DNA of 64,000 bases from Aphelocoma coerulescens (taxonomy: Eukaryota; Chordata; Aves; Passeriformes; Corvidae), in NCBI RefSeq assembly GCF_041296385.1, contig NC_091017.1, positions 47,056,214 through 47,120,213 of the forward strand, written 5' to 3'. This document shows positions 1-13,100 of this stretch, in pieces. The translations under genes and the position numbers were made by a program. Under the pieces are notes generated by a model that searched no databases, was not told the origin of the DNA, and saw only the letters and a list, made by a program, of their open reading frames with translations. Each line of letters begins with the position of its first letter. Positions within the stretch are counted from its first letter, which is position 1.

Positions 1-102
1 ATAAGTGAAAAGTATGGAGGAAAGAGAAGATTTAAATACAGCTTTGGTAAAAGATAAAAATAAATTATAGCCTTGCAACAGGCTTTTAAAATTTTTTTCA
101 TG

Positions 103-392
103 GAGTCACAGAATGGTTAGGGTTGGAAGGAACCTTAAAAGATCATCTACTTCCAATGACTGGGAACCTTCCATTAGACCAGGTTTCTCAGAGCCCCATT
201 CAGTCTGGTCTTGAATACCTCCAGGGATGGGGAGTCCACAACCTCTCTGGGCAGCCTGTGCCAGTGCCTCACCACCCCTGTAAGCCCCCTTTAGGTATTG
301 GAACAGGCTATAAGGTCGTTGGAGCCTTCTGTTCTCCAGGCTGAACAGCCTCAATTCTCCAAGCCTGTGTTCATAGATGTGCTCCAGCCATT
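103..392 (-). mobile_element. CR1 LINE fragment, 3' end
   Basis: The given strand begins with the reverse complement of the CR1 3' terminus (TCACAGAATGGTTAGGGTTG). It continues with the familiar antisense CR1 blocks: 'CCATTAGACCAGGTTTCTCA', then 'CCAGGGATGGGGAGTCCACA', 'GGGCAGCCTGTGCCAGTGCC' and 'CTCCAGGCTGAACAGCC', ending near 'GTGCTCCAGCCA'. The element therefore lies on the minus strand. Compared with my recollection of the consensus, roughly 80-90 bases are missing between the 'CTCACCACCC' block and the 'TTAGGTATTGGAA' block, so this copy is internally deleted as well as 5' truncated. It carries no coding capacity; open frames across it are incidental. Confidence 0.93.
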
Positions 393-3300
393 AGTTGAAA
401 AGAAATCCCAAACCAAACCAAACCCCCTGGGACTAACCAGAAGTCACTAATGACTTCAGATAAGAGGAATTCCACAGCTCAAGGAAAGTGAAGAGCCTGG
501 CTTTCAAGTTAGTGTCTCTACAGCACAAGGCATATTCTCCATGCGATGCTCTAAGTCCCCAGGTCATCCAGACATGTGCCAAGTAGAGGGACAAGGCAAG
601 GTGCACCACTATGGCTGCAAAGCCACGTGCCAGTTATGAAGAACCTCATGCAGTACCATGTCCCACAGTGTAGAAAACACCTCTTAGACTGAGCATGTCC
701 AGGTAGTAAAATATACAAGAAAAATATTGCATACATGCAAGGAGGTTTTGTATTACACATTTTAACTTTACATGGTTGTGTGGATCCAGGCAAACCTAGT
801 ATTTTCTGCATGACAGCTGTGGTAGCATATATCACAAAGCAGTGATTTTTTTGAATCTTCAAGTCAGTCGTTCTTTCAGAGGTAAAGAGAAAAAAAAAAG
901 ATGTGTGTGCGCCATGCAGTGGCATGAAGATAAAGTAACTCAGGCTAACTTTTAGTGATGACAGCTTATTTCCCCATGTTTCATCCCTGTCTATTGAAAG
1001 AGACCAAAAAAGCTTTCTTCAGAAGGCAATGACAGGCAAATATCAGAACCTGCCTGGCCCTTTGACAACACTGTTCTGTCACATATTAAAGCAGTCATGG
1101 GGAATGGCCCAAGAAGGACAGAGTTATCATTTGTTAATACCATCCTTATCTTCTGCTATAAAAGTTAATGGTATGACTTATTTAAAAATGCTACTGGAAT
1201 CTAATTTTTATTACTCAGGAAGCAGATTCTGTTAAACTGTACATCTCAGAGGAATCTTACCTACTCAATGTTATATTCAAAGGTAAGGCTACTTACTGAT
1301 CTGAAACTACTAAGGTATACTACGTTTGAAGGTTGTGTGCAAACCAGTAACTTTCCCCAATTTCCTACAAAGGCTACCAAAGAAAAGTTACACAGTTCTA
1401 AAGTTGGTTCAGCTCAGTCTGGGATCCTGCCTTCACCACATGAAAGGTGCATCTCCTTTCCCTGTCACTTCTGCTTTCTCCGTGTTATGTCTACTGAACA
1501 CTTGATGTGGGATATATAAGAACTAATCCTGCAGCTAAGACCAAAAACTAACAGCTGCTTTTGCATATACGTTTTCAGTTAGGCAAGTTATATTGATCTA
1601 AAAATTATTTTGAAAATGTGGGCATAGTTGGCCTGCAGTTTATATGGACTTCATATGCAAGGTGGTGCCAAGACTAAGAGTTCACTGTATCTCTAGCCTA
1701 ATGCCCTTACTGGTACCATTGAAAACAAGCAACTAGTCAGACAAGCTTATCTGAGACCTTGGTATCAGCTGCAAAACTAGTACTTCTGTCTAGGCCAGAA
1801 GAACTTCATCATTCCAAAGAGTTAGCACACTAAGGAATCCAAGGAATGACAATTGATTAACCACATTAGTTGCATTACACAGGGATCTAGCACTGAACAA
1901 TTTGGAAAGACAGTTTCTCTTAGTATTTCTACTTACAGCATCTCCTGCCTCCTGAAAATATTCTATTTTTTTTAATGCTATAATGCTCTGCAACTTGCAG
2001 GTTCAAACATACAGAAAAAAGAAAGATTTTGCTCTTAGCTATATAACCTTTACATTGCTCTAGGCACTGTCATCAATAATATTCCTACTACTATGTAAGA
2101 GCAAAAGGAGATTAAGAAATGGCCACAAAGGTGAACAAAGGTATTTAAATAAATTCTGACAGTAGAAATAGGGACAAAATATATTACTCAGTCATACTCA
2201 GAAGAAAATGTCATTTCGAAAGAATGGTCTGTTCTTTTGTAACAAACACTATGCTTTGTATCAAAAGGGCAAAGTCCAAAAGAGTAGCAAGTTTTAAAAA
2301 CCTGTTTCACCATTAGTATTGACTTAAAATGTGTCATTGCTGCATTAAAGCTACTCCCAGTCTCTAAAATACAGTAACACAAAATATAATAAGTTACCAA
2401 ATAAGATCCAATTTAAAAGGTAATTTGAAATTTAGTTGCAGTGTTAGCAGTACAGAATGAGTTCATGTATGCTGCCTGGTCTAAACAGAATAAATTCCTC
2501 ACAAGGACTATTTTAATTCCCAGTATTAAGCATCTGTCAATGTGAAAGGGTTCTGTGAAATGTTACTGTTGAAAACAATTTTCTAATAGAGGGCCAGGCA
2601 GAAAATGGGAATGCTGCATTTGCAAGAACCAAGCAGCTGAAAACTTACACTGACAAAATCTACTTTGCAACAGCATCTCTATTCACCCAAGTGTCCCTGA
2701 AGCATCTGACAAATTCCTTCAGCTATATCTTGTCTACCACGAGGCTGAAATTCCCTTACTTTCAGAAAAGTAAATTCAATCAAGACTGAAGCTGGCTTAG
2801 GGCTTGTGTTCATATAGAGTTAAATGTCCATTTGACAATCACTGAACTATTTGCACCATTAAAAAAATTGAGACAACTTCCTGCTTCGTTCCTTTCCTTC
2901 AATTAGGCTTTCCTCACACATAACAAACTTTATCCTTTGCACCTACTGATGGATTTATAGGAATTGCCATTGGTGATTGCTACAAGGTTATGTGTGAGGA
3001 TACACCTGTATCCTGAGGCACAGCAGCGCACACCACAGCCACTGAGTGAGCTGCCCTTCCCTCACCTTTGCAGGGCAGCTTGTAGTGTCCCAGTGTTCTC
3101 CAAGACACAGCTCTGGAAAGCCACTCTGAAGCTTTCAAGCTCACAGGCAGCAAACATCAACAGAGAAAAACAGATGACTGTACCAAAGGTCTTAATCAAG
3201 CTTTTTAATTTCTCCACCCTTTCAGCAATGAAAGTGCATCCTGGCAATTAATGAGCAGAATGTTTGACTGTACCGTGACTGTGGTCTACCACATTTAAAA

Positions 3301-6168
3301 AAAAGCTAGCAGTACCATTTCTGGTAGAACTCTTTAGTACAGCATTACATTTTTCTTGATTCCAAGAAAAAAAGTTTACTGGAATCTTAGTAGGCAGGCA
3401 TAGCAAATATGAAAGTGAAGAAAATGTTTTAAAGGATCAAATGAACAATAACCATGTCCTCACTTACAGCTGGATTGCAAAAAGCAGTGTACTTGCAACA
3501 CAAAGACTGAAACTGTCACTGAACATTCAGCAATAATGCTGAGAGAATATGAGGAAGTCATCACAAAAGTCAGGGCACTCTGACTTGCCTCTAGACTGGA
3601 AAATGTAGACATCTATTTTGACCTATCACAAGTCCTCAGCATGAGCATAGACAAAGAACAAAGTGTAAAAGTAGCAATATGCACCCCCAGGAGAGATGAG
3701 AAAACACAACATGCACTTGAGTAACAGGATTTTAATAGTGAAAATAGTCCTCAAGTTCATCATTAGTTAGAAAAAATAATTTAAGAAAGTTTTAAAAAAT
3801 TTTATATGTCACCCTCATGACTGATTTTCTATTTCCTCTATTTCTTTAGCTATCCTATCTGTGGAATGATAAATACTATCCAAACAGCTGAGTCCTAGCT
3901 GTTCAGCCTGCACTAAAAAGTTGTGTCTTGTTATGGCTCCAGCTAGCCAAGTTATTTTCAGCAAAGGTCATCAAATTCTGAACTCCATTAGAAGGCAAGA
4001 AAAACAAAAAAAATCCAGTATTTGTCAAGTTTTATATTTATCACAGTCATCAAGGCAAAATTATTCTAAAAAGATAAAATTTGATGAACAGCCTGAATTA
4101 AGTGCCAAGATAAGTCCATTCTTATGGAGAAAAAAGGGAAAAGGGTTTTGTTGTTGTTATAGCTTGTTGTTCTTTTCTCTTCCCACAAATTCAGATCCAT
4201 AGCTAAATCTATGATATAATTCAGAAATCAGATAATTCTCATGCAGGACATCATGGTCAGAAATAAGCCTATTTACAAAAGCCCAAAGACATCTGATTCA
4301 AAAGGAGGTCTTTTATACTGCAAATTTTAAGGTATGACACATCAGTTTAATTCTTTATTCTCCAACTTTACCCGCACACCTTCCAATAGAGTGCTTATCT
4401 AGTGTGAAGGTTTACCTAGTCACAATTTGTCAAACATGTTTCTTGCAAATATGTACTTGAATTTTGAGATGTAATTATGCCTCATATGTTGCCTAGGGAA
4501 AAAAAAAAAACCAACCAGTATTTATTCCACCAAAAATGTTTGGAATGAAGTGCAAAACCAAAACCATCCTAGTGTCAATTGATAAATATGTCTTCGGCTG
4601 ACCCTGTAGTGACAGAGAGATAGAGCAGTTTAAATGTCTTGCTCATTCCAGACACAGAAGAGGCCAGGCCAGACTGGAACACACAAGGTCTCATCTCAGG
4701 AGATACTGCTTTGCCAGCAGAGAACTGCCTGTGTCAAATGGACTAAAGCATTTAACTGACTTCACATAGACCAAAGTGCTGTTATTGCGAACCACGTGTG
4801 AATACAACATGCAAACGCTGTACAGAAAATAATCACAGTGACTTTTACTGATGCCAGTGTGAAAGGCAATGACATTTTGCCAATAACAGCATAAAATGAA
4901 GTAGCTGTCAAAGAACTGACTGAAAGCCTAAGGTCTGACATGTCACAGCTCATGCCAATAGCACAGCACTATCTGAAGGGCCAAACCAACTACCATGGTC
5001 TTAAATCAATGGTTTTATACTGAACTTTGAAGCTGTTTTCTTTGTTTCCACTTGCCCACAGCAGGACAGTGACTTGCATGGTTATGCTAGCAATCTTGGT
5101 ATGGATTTTGGCACAGATAGGTAGACAGAGCTTGTGGCACTGAATACTCAAGTATTCTGCAAGTTCAGAGTATCAGCTGTTTGTGACAGTTCAACAGGCT
5201 CAGACATATACACAAATCTTTTAAAGCCTTAAGAATATGAACAACCTTTGTCCAGGCCACTCTGGTTTGTCAGATAATTGACAGACAAGTTAGTATACTC
5301 AATGAAAAAACATTTTGTAATAAGTTGTTCAACCGGCTGACTCAAAGATCTTTCAAACTTGCTCTATTGCATTTGCTGGCCTGTAAATGACTTCCTCAAG
5401 GGAGCCCAGATTTCAACTGGAAACAGCTCTCCAACTCTAAACAAACATTTTGGTCAAGCACTTAAATATTATTGCTAAGAGTAGAACAGACTGCAAATAT
5501 TAGAGCATTACTGTCGCACTATTGCTTATCATTCTACTGGGCCCCAAAGAATACGAAGATCTGAAAATTTAATGAAAGCATGCTCCTTACCATGTCACAT
5601 AACGGTATTTTCAATCTGAAGTTTAATTGTTTTGTTCAAATTCTGATTAGAAGTCTGCACTCCATTGATTTCAGCTCTTCTACCCATTCCCTATTATTAA
5701 TATATGTATTTTAATATCTATCTAGAAAAATGCAAATTTTCTTGACTAATCATTTGGTTTTACAACCAAACACTTGGCACATCTCACTACAGAAATCTAA
5801 GCACTCTAAGTCATTTGGATGAGACCTCCTAGATCCCAGGAAGACAGATCAACACCATGCTGACCTGCCGCCTGTCACTTAAGTGTTTTGCTACAAAACC
5901 ACCATGCAGTCAGCTGCTACAAAGCAAGAAACCATACAATTCCTTCCAAGTCAGTGGATTTATGCTTATTCTATTTACACAGAGGAGGGAAATCCAGATA
6001 GGGGTGGAGAGGCCAGAGTATAGCAACCTTTGCACCAGCATATACAAACTACACAGGACTTAAAGTTCAAAGTAATTCAGACAGCCCATTTGCAATACAT
6101 CCATACGCCATTTAGGAATTCAGATGTTTGCCTAGTTACATTTTTCAGCCTTTTAATTCCAAGGTTTG

Positions 6169-6211
6169 GGGGATTTGTTTGTTTGTTGGTTTGGTCTTGG
6201 TTTTGTTTTTA
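6169..6211. repeat. T/G-rich low-complexity tract with GTTT repeats
   Basis: The given strand here is almost entirely T and G, including three consecutive GTTT units followed by degenerate GGTTT and GTTTT blocks. It resembles a decayed tetranucleotide microsatellite. No function is implied. Confidence 0.7.
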
Positions 6212-6457
6212 AAAAGGGCATTTGATAATGGTGCTTTTCAGAAGCTTCACCCTCAAGTCAAAACTGAATTCCAGTTCAAACAGTAGATTAAACTGTACAT
6301 CTGGTCAATTTTAATAAAGAATCTTTCCTTTAATGCAAAGCCATTACTGTAAAATGATTTGTGTGAATGTATTATTGTTAGCTACTCCAAGAGGTATCAT
6401 TATGAAGTGGTGATATAGCTTTAAACATTCAGCTGCTGCATTACAGGTAGGCTTTTA

Positions 6458-6494
6458 GGAACCTGCCAGATATCTGGTTCCTGGAACCTGCCAG
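6458..6494. repeat. 12-bp direct repeat overlapping an imperfect hairpin
   Basis: GGAACCTGCCAG occurs at 6458-6469 and again at 6483-6494, a 25-bp period. The 13 bp between them (ATATCTGGTTCCT) pairs with the first copy: AGGAACC plus CAGAT matches ATCTGGTTCCT with a three-base TGC bulge. The unit therefore combines direct and inverted symmetry. It may be a local duplication; no known element matches. Confidence 0.75.
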
Positions 6495-7880
6495 GAAGCA
6501 GATAAAGTTGGGACATACTTTAAGGAAGATTTTTCAAAAACTTTCAATACTAGCTTAATTCTGTTTACAGAAGTCTAAGGTCATTTTTAATCACTGTTTT
6601 TGTCACGGGAAAAAGCAGAATCTTTCAGTACATTAGAATGTCCCCAGACTTTAAGCCATAACATCTGAATTTCTTGTTTAATGCACACACATTTCATATC
6701 CTTGTTTTTAACCATGTCTTACCTGAGTTTTATTCTCACTTTTAAGACTATTACTTTGGGCCCTTGCTGTAACATTCCAAAAATCAGCCATCAGCTTCCC
6801 TTTTCAGCACTGGAAAGCTCTGTGCAGGACCCAGAAGGGAAGTAGGAACCAGAAGGTGATTTTAAAAATTTGGAGATCCAACAGACCTCTGACAGCAAGT
6901 TCCAAGTGCCTTTATTTGACTAACCATCACTGTGGCAAGATTAAATAGCTAACTGAAGGCTAGGAAAACTCTTGAAAAATTCCATCCACTGGTCAGAACT
7001 TGACTGTTCTGAAAGACTAAATCTTTTCAAGACAGAGGACTCATTCTCCAAATCAACTGTCCCTTTACAGGAGCAACATAGCTTACCTTCCCATTTGCAC
7101 CTCCTCTGCTTCCTTCCCTCCCAGGAATTAAATAAGACAATAGTACATTATTAGATATATAAACTGTTTATCTCTGTTGTTCTTATTTCAATTTTTTTGA
7201 CATTGGGGAAGAAATCCACTGCTTTCCAGAAGGTCCAGAGGCCTCACAGAGATTTAGGGTCACACATACAGTCCTGCTGCGTTCACCTGCACCTCATGTC
7301 TTAGCTCACTTAGATCTATCAAGATAAATCACACAAGTAAGTGAATCCTACACAGGTGCCTCAAGGAGCACTTTCAAAGCTGAGAGGCTACTTGCACACA
7401 GGAACTTGGCTCTCAGACTTTCAGCTTCAAAAGAATGGAGCTGCTACTACATTTGTCACCCGCTGTTTTTGCACAGACTAGGGAAGGAACACATGCTAAA
7501 AGTCTCCTTTGCACCAGGATAGCTCCTTTCTAAACGCGTTTGTACTAATTGACTTGGTTACAGGGAACCTTTCTGGGAAACAAGTCATTAGAAGTCTCAA
7601 GTGTGGAAGCAGCCTAGGTACCCAAGTTATGTCCAGCCCAAAAGATGACACAGCATTAAACATTCTAACAGCATGAAACATTTAGGGATCCAAGTCACTA
7701 AGGAAACACCAATTCTTAAGACACTAATATTATGGAGACATATGCAGTCTTACATACAAGTATAAACAGATAATGACTGATGAGAGCCACCTTGAAAACA
7801 GATTAAAGCATACTTATTAGATTACTTAGGAAGAGAAAGTGCTTAAAAGCATGCTTTTCTCTTTAAAGTGCAAGCAAACA

Positions 7881-7952
7881 AGTGGAGGGATGTTGGACCA
7901 AATGACCTCACTGTGCTTCCTTCCAACCTTACCCATTCTGTGGTTCTGCGGC
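7881..7952 (+). mobile_element. CR1 LINE fragment, extreme 3' end
   Basis: This is a short sense-orientation CR1 tail: 'GATGTTGGACCAAATGACCT' followed by 'CTTCCTTCCAACCTTACCCA' and 'TTCTGTGGTTCTG'. It corresponds to the terminal block of CR1 (GTTGGAC...GATGACCT...CCTTCCAACC...ATTCTGTGATTCTG). Only the last 70 bp or so remain, typical of heavy 5' truncation. Several substitutions against the consensus suggest an old copy. Confidence 0.85.
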
Positions 7953-9309
7953 TAAACAGGTAAATTCTCTGCTGTGTACCATGCAACTTTATTCCCAAAT
8001 CAGTACTTTTCAAGTTTATACACAAATTAGAATCAAATGAAACTCAAGGCTTGGGGCAGAATTGAAAATTATTCACTGTTTCATATGCAAAAGTACTTGC
8101 TTTTGACTGTCAACTATTACTTTTTTTTTTAAGATGGAAAATGAATACTTTTGAAGTGGCAAAATATGGAAAATGTTTATCTAAAAGACAGTGATATTTT
8201 TAGAAAAGTTAAGCAACCAACAGCTTGGACATTACAGTTAAAATTATTCTGACAAATGATGCTCACTGCTGAGCTTGAGTATCAATAAAGTGATTAATTT
8301 TACTCTCTTCCCCCAAACCACAGATTAATGATGAGCAGAGGCTACTGTGAGAAGCTGGGAATCCTGCCAGTTCCTGTTTCATTTGGATCAATCAAAAGGT
8401 TAAGCACAGCCTAAGCTCCAAAGCCAACAGAGGCATTGAAATTTTGCACTCCTGCAGACACGAGATAACCAGGATGCCATAAAAATTGCAACCCTCTAAA
8501 GCAGCTGGTTACATACAGCACCACATCATGAATGTTTTCCAGAGCTATCTGTGGCCATCTGACAATACCATATAGCCAGGTAGTCCAGTGCAGGCACAAC
8601 TCACAGGTCTCACATAAGAATGTTCTCAGCACCTCCATTTTGGTATACCCCCAGTCTGCGGTTAACGCAAGGAAGAGACGACTTCATGATAGCCTTTTAC
8701 TCAGATTAATTTCCTCTATCACCAGTTCTTGCTTTCCAGTATTCAAAACACCTTTTTTGTCTCCAGCACTATCACATATTAAATCCATGCAATTTCAACA
8801 TATTACAATGATCTGCTGACATACTTAGATCATAGATGAGAACCCCATACAGAATAGCTCCCATAAAACCCCATTGTCATCAGTAAATGAACTGAAGACC
8901 ACACTGTGGAAGTAGCATCATGACTAAACAGCATATTAAGTTAAGGTCTTTCTCAGCACAAAGCTTCTAACAAGAAATTTAAGTTATCATGATCCTTTTT
9001 TTCTCAAGGTAACAGTTCAGTAATGTCATATATTGTTTGGATAACACTTATATTGGCAAAAAGAAAATGTTTTCTGAGACACTTTGATAAAATAATTCCG
9101 TCATAAAATGCTTATAGAGGCTACCACTCCTCTATTTGAGCTCACAAAGAAAGTAAGGAGGGAACACAATTGTGTAACCAAAATGGTTCTAATTGAGCCT
9201 TTTTTCCACATACACAAAGAGGTATCAACAACGGCGTTAGGCCATCCCAGATTTAATGGGTTCCTTGGGACCATATCATTAAGTAAAATGAAAAATTCAA
9301 ATAAGAAAG

Positions 9310-9322
9310 TTTTTTTTTTTTT
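9310..9322. repeat. Homopolymer T run (13 bases)
   Basis: A 13-base T run directly follows an A-rich segment. It is a simple low-complexity tract. On the minus strand it could be an old poly-A remnant, but no retrotransposed body was recognised next to it. Confidence 0.8.
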
Positions 9323-10055
9323 CAATGTATTTGACACCCCTTTTGGGAAGTGAACAAAGACACACTGTGAAAAGCAGAAACTTGCACAGAATGTTACCAT
9401 TTGTTCCCCATGAATGCTGAGGTACAGTTATTCAACGAAAGGAATTCCACTGCTCTCCTGAGATTTCCTCTCTTTAGTTGAATCTTGTGCCAAGTTCACT
9501 CAGCTAAAGTTTGAGTTGTACTAGTATGCCAGATATAAGTTCCTCTAAGTCAGCCCTGTTACTCACTCAAAAATTAAGTGCAAAGTATATGGTAAATTCA
9601 AGCTTACATGAATTTAAAAATGACCATTAATAGACCATCACTGGCCCTTACTTTGAACAGTTCAGGCACTGTTTTTATTTGAAAATAATTGGCTCATATT
9701 TTTGTCTATTATGCAGCCTATTTATGTGTAATTTCTCATCCAGCTATGTTTTTGGACCTGTTAAGGGATCACATATTTCTAAAGTGCACAAACTAATTGC
9801 AGCATGACCTCTAAAGTGTCTTAAGTTCCTTCAGAAGCTTCAGCTTTTTGAGAAGTAATTCTCAGGGGACCAACTCTTTTTATATGAAAACCATCAATGT
9901 AAGACAAGTAAGATATTCTTTATGAAATCTATACATCCATTCCAGTTTTTAACTTTTTATCCAAAAATAAGATGGCAAGCTTTTTACTAAAACTTAAATT
10001 AATTGAAAAGCCTCCAATCAGCTTTAATGTTAGTGTGTTGATATGTTTTATTTGG

Positions 10056-10127
10056 TTTTTTTTTTTAATGAAAATATATATAAATATTGCTTTACATTAA
10101 ATATAACACATATTTTAAATATGAAAT
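10056..10127. repeat. AT-rich low-complexity patch
   Basis: A T run is followed by ATATATATAAATATTG-like and repeated TTAAATAT segments, with only scattered G and C. It has no coding content and could be a degraded AT microsatellite or an easily unwound segment. Confidence 0.6.
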
Positions 10128-13100
10128 TGAGGTTTCAACATATTTTTTGAAATAAACTGATGTTAGGGCTATAGCAAAGCCTGCAAAACAAACTGTGCAG
10201 ATCTAGGGCATGCAGTATGTAAGTACACAGTAATTGTGGTAAGCCAAAGCATTGCAGCATAAGTGATCAGATGGACTGGGTATATATAGGGTGCCATCTA
10301 ATGCCAGCCAACTGCTTAGGAAAACCTCAGCACAGAGCAAAAATTCTTCTGCTCTTCCACAACTTTCTTAATTTTATTGCAATGAAGAATAAAAATAGAA
10401 GGTGGAGGACAAAATTTCTTTTGTTTGGGTCAAACTCAGTTAAAACTTCATAATCAAAGGAAAAAAAAATTGTTTCAAGCTGTACAATCAAAACCCAAAG
10501 AATCTGTAAGACATAAATACCTTTAATAGAACTGTTACAGAATTATATGATCAAATAAAGACTACTGATAAGTATGCTTACTGTCCTATGAAATAGGCAC
10601 ATCACCAAGAAAAATAAAGCATTGTATTAAATAACATCAAGCTATTTTATCTAGAAAAGGTGAAACCAACAATCAATGAGACATGAATGAACGTTGGGAA
10701 ATTTTATTTTTAAACTCTGACTTGACACTGGATATACTTTGCAATAAAAATTCTGAAGTTAATTCATTAAATATGGAACATTCAAACAGGTAAATCCAAG
10801 ACAGAACAATCACGTTTGCTTTAAAACATTTAATGCCTTCATTACAACAAACTGAGAACTAAGTACTAGATAAAAGATTAAACCCCACCTATACCAAAAT
10901 ACCATACAGAATCATAGATACTATTTTGAAGTTTGTAAAAGCAGCACAGTAATGCCTTTGGAGATTAGTCTTTGTACTTCACATATAGAATGCACCAGAA
11001 CTACCAGCAAGCCGAAGCTGTTTTTCTCTGAACACTATTTAGAACCTCAAGAATGCAAGTCCTAAGGGCAGGAAGAAAGAAAAATCCTTAAGGAAAGTAT
11101 AACTTACCAGACAGATGAGTTAGGCTGTGTCTCAAATGCAGCGGAAGTAAGAAACCTCTGTATATGTAGACCTTGTTTATTTAGCCCTTAATGAAGGTTT
11201 CTCTCAAGAAATTAATTTAATTCACATGCAAGAGTCTGCAAAAGAAAAAGAGAAAAAGTCTAAGCTGCTGACTGAGATTTTTTTTCTAAGAACATTTGAG
11301 CTATTTTCAGCAGCAATGGGCTTGCCTACTATCGAAATGAAAGTGTAATATAGAATAAGCAGCCTCCCAACCCAAGCTAAAAAAAATCAGGAAATCCATG
11401 GCAAAAAAACTTTGTTCATTGTCCAAATTTTTATTTAAAGAAACAGAAGGAGTAGGGAACAACCACTGTTGATGAAAAAAAACCAAACCAAACTACTGTT
11501 AAAAGGAAATCAGGGACCTTGAAAATTATAACTTTTAGCTTAGACAATGAACCACCACGAATATTTTTTAATGTGAAAAACATCTATTGAGTTTTGTTAT
11601 CTCTGAAGATGCTTTGCCTTCTCAACACAAGGTGTCATCTGAGATGGAAGTAATTCTATTTGCATTTAAGTCTATTATATCTGACTGGTATACACATCGA
11701 AGGACAGGACAAATTAGTATATGAAGACTGAAGCCAGTAGTTTGTTTCTGGTTTGCATCTTAAGTTTCCAGTTTCAGCAACAGTACTATTTTGGAAGCCT
11801 AGTGACCTGAAGCTGCTGGCACTCCATTTTTTTTTTCTACCAGGGCCATTCAGTGACACGATAAATATCTCCCTGTCCTCCTCTGTCACACTGCCAACCA
11901 ATCAACTTACCCTCCCATAATGTAAAAATAGTGGGAAACAGAAAGTATCAATACAAATTAATGACTCTAGGTAAAGACCCTGAACATCTTGATGGGTACA
12001 TAAAAGCTAATTACTTTGAAATTTAAGTAAACAGAGATAAACTAAGTCAGTGAAAAATCATCACTGTTATTTAACTTTTGCAGCTTCTTCTGGAGAAGGA
12101 GAAAGCTCTCAACATATCCCTTTCTATAACTTCCCTCTATATATCTCAGCAGTTCTTGTTTTTGCTTCCTCAGAAAAACTTCTCAAACATCACCACACTG
12201 TTAGGTACTGCCACTGAAAATTTTTGTTACTTTTGTTCAAGGAAAAGTTATGAGACTTAAAGTTACTCTCAGCTCAAAACCTAAAACAGGCTTAATTTCT
12301 GATTTATTCAAGAACAGGAGCTGTTTGGAAGTTATACTGACACACGAAACGGGATGCCAGACACAAACTATTTAGTAAACTATTAAAGGAGTGAGGCAAT
12401 TCTCACTGTCATAAACAAAAATGAAAAGCACATTTGCTCCTGAAGACTTGTACAAAAATCATTAGCTATAGAACACTTAATAATGAAAAAGCTGCTAAGT
12501 ATAAAAATATAGCACAAATTCTTTCTGTATTAGCTCAAAAACATCCTTTCCATTTGATCTCAGCTATTTTTAGAGTTGCAGCAGTTAAAAGCAGGTACAA
12601 CAAAACCCACAAACTCTAAATACCAACCTGTTAAATTAATCATTATTGTTACTTCATTCCTGATGTCTAGTTCAGGACCACCATTTTACCACAAAACTGG
12701 TTCAGTGAAGATAAAAAGCTCAGTTTATATTAAGTCCGGATTCATGCACAAAGATATTCAAGGACTCCAATAGCTTAAATTTCAGATAATGTGTGAGTTA
12801 TAGCCAGCTTGAGAGCTGTGATGGTCAGGTGGAACATGCATTATAGTTTCTAAATAAATACAAGACCTGTATCTACCAGACCACTAGTGTCAGATTCTAC
12901 ATTACCTTGCCATCCATAATGCTTTCATCTGATGGTTACAAGCTAAATCAATCAATATCCACATGCTGGATACTAATACTATACAAATACAAAACTAGAA
13001 CTATGTGTTAAAGTCATTATTAGCAGTATCAATTTACTACTGACATAATTTAATACACAACACTTTGCAGCTCAGCATTTCTTTTCTGAGGCATTTTCTC

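Larger units (their letters stand above)
393..7880. other. Non-coding AT-rich stretch, no gene recognised
   Basis: No recognisable protein, RNA gene or interspersed repeat was found. Open frames are short (under about 125 codons) and resemble no family I know. A slightly GC-richer patch at about 2990-3190 contains a splice-donor-like site on the minus strand and is treated as a finding only. The rest looks like intronic or intergenic vertebrate DNA, with scattered A and T runs such as the 13-base A run near 4500-4512. Confidence 0.7.

Noticed and set aside
10904..10925. CAGAATCATAGATAC-like word resembling the antisense CR1 terminus.
   Set aside because: The following GGTTGGAAGG block and all other CR1 blocks are absent, so the match is too short.
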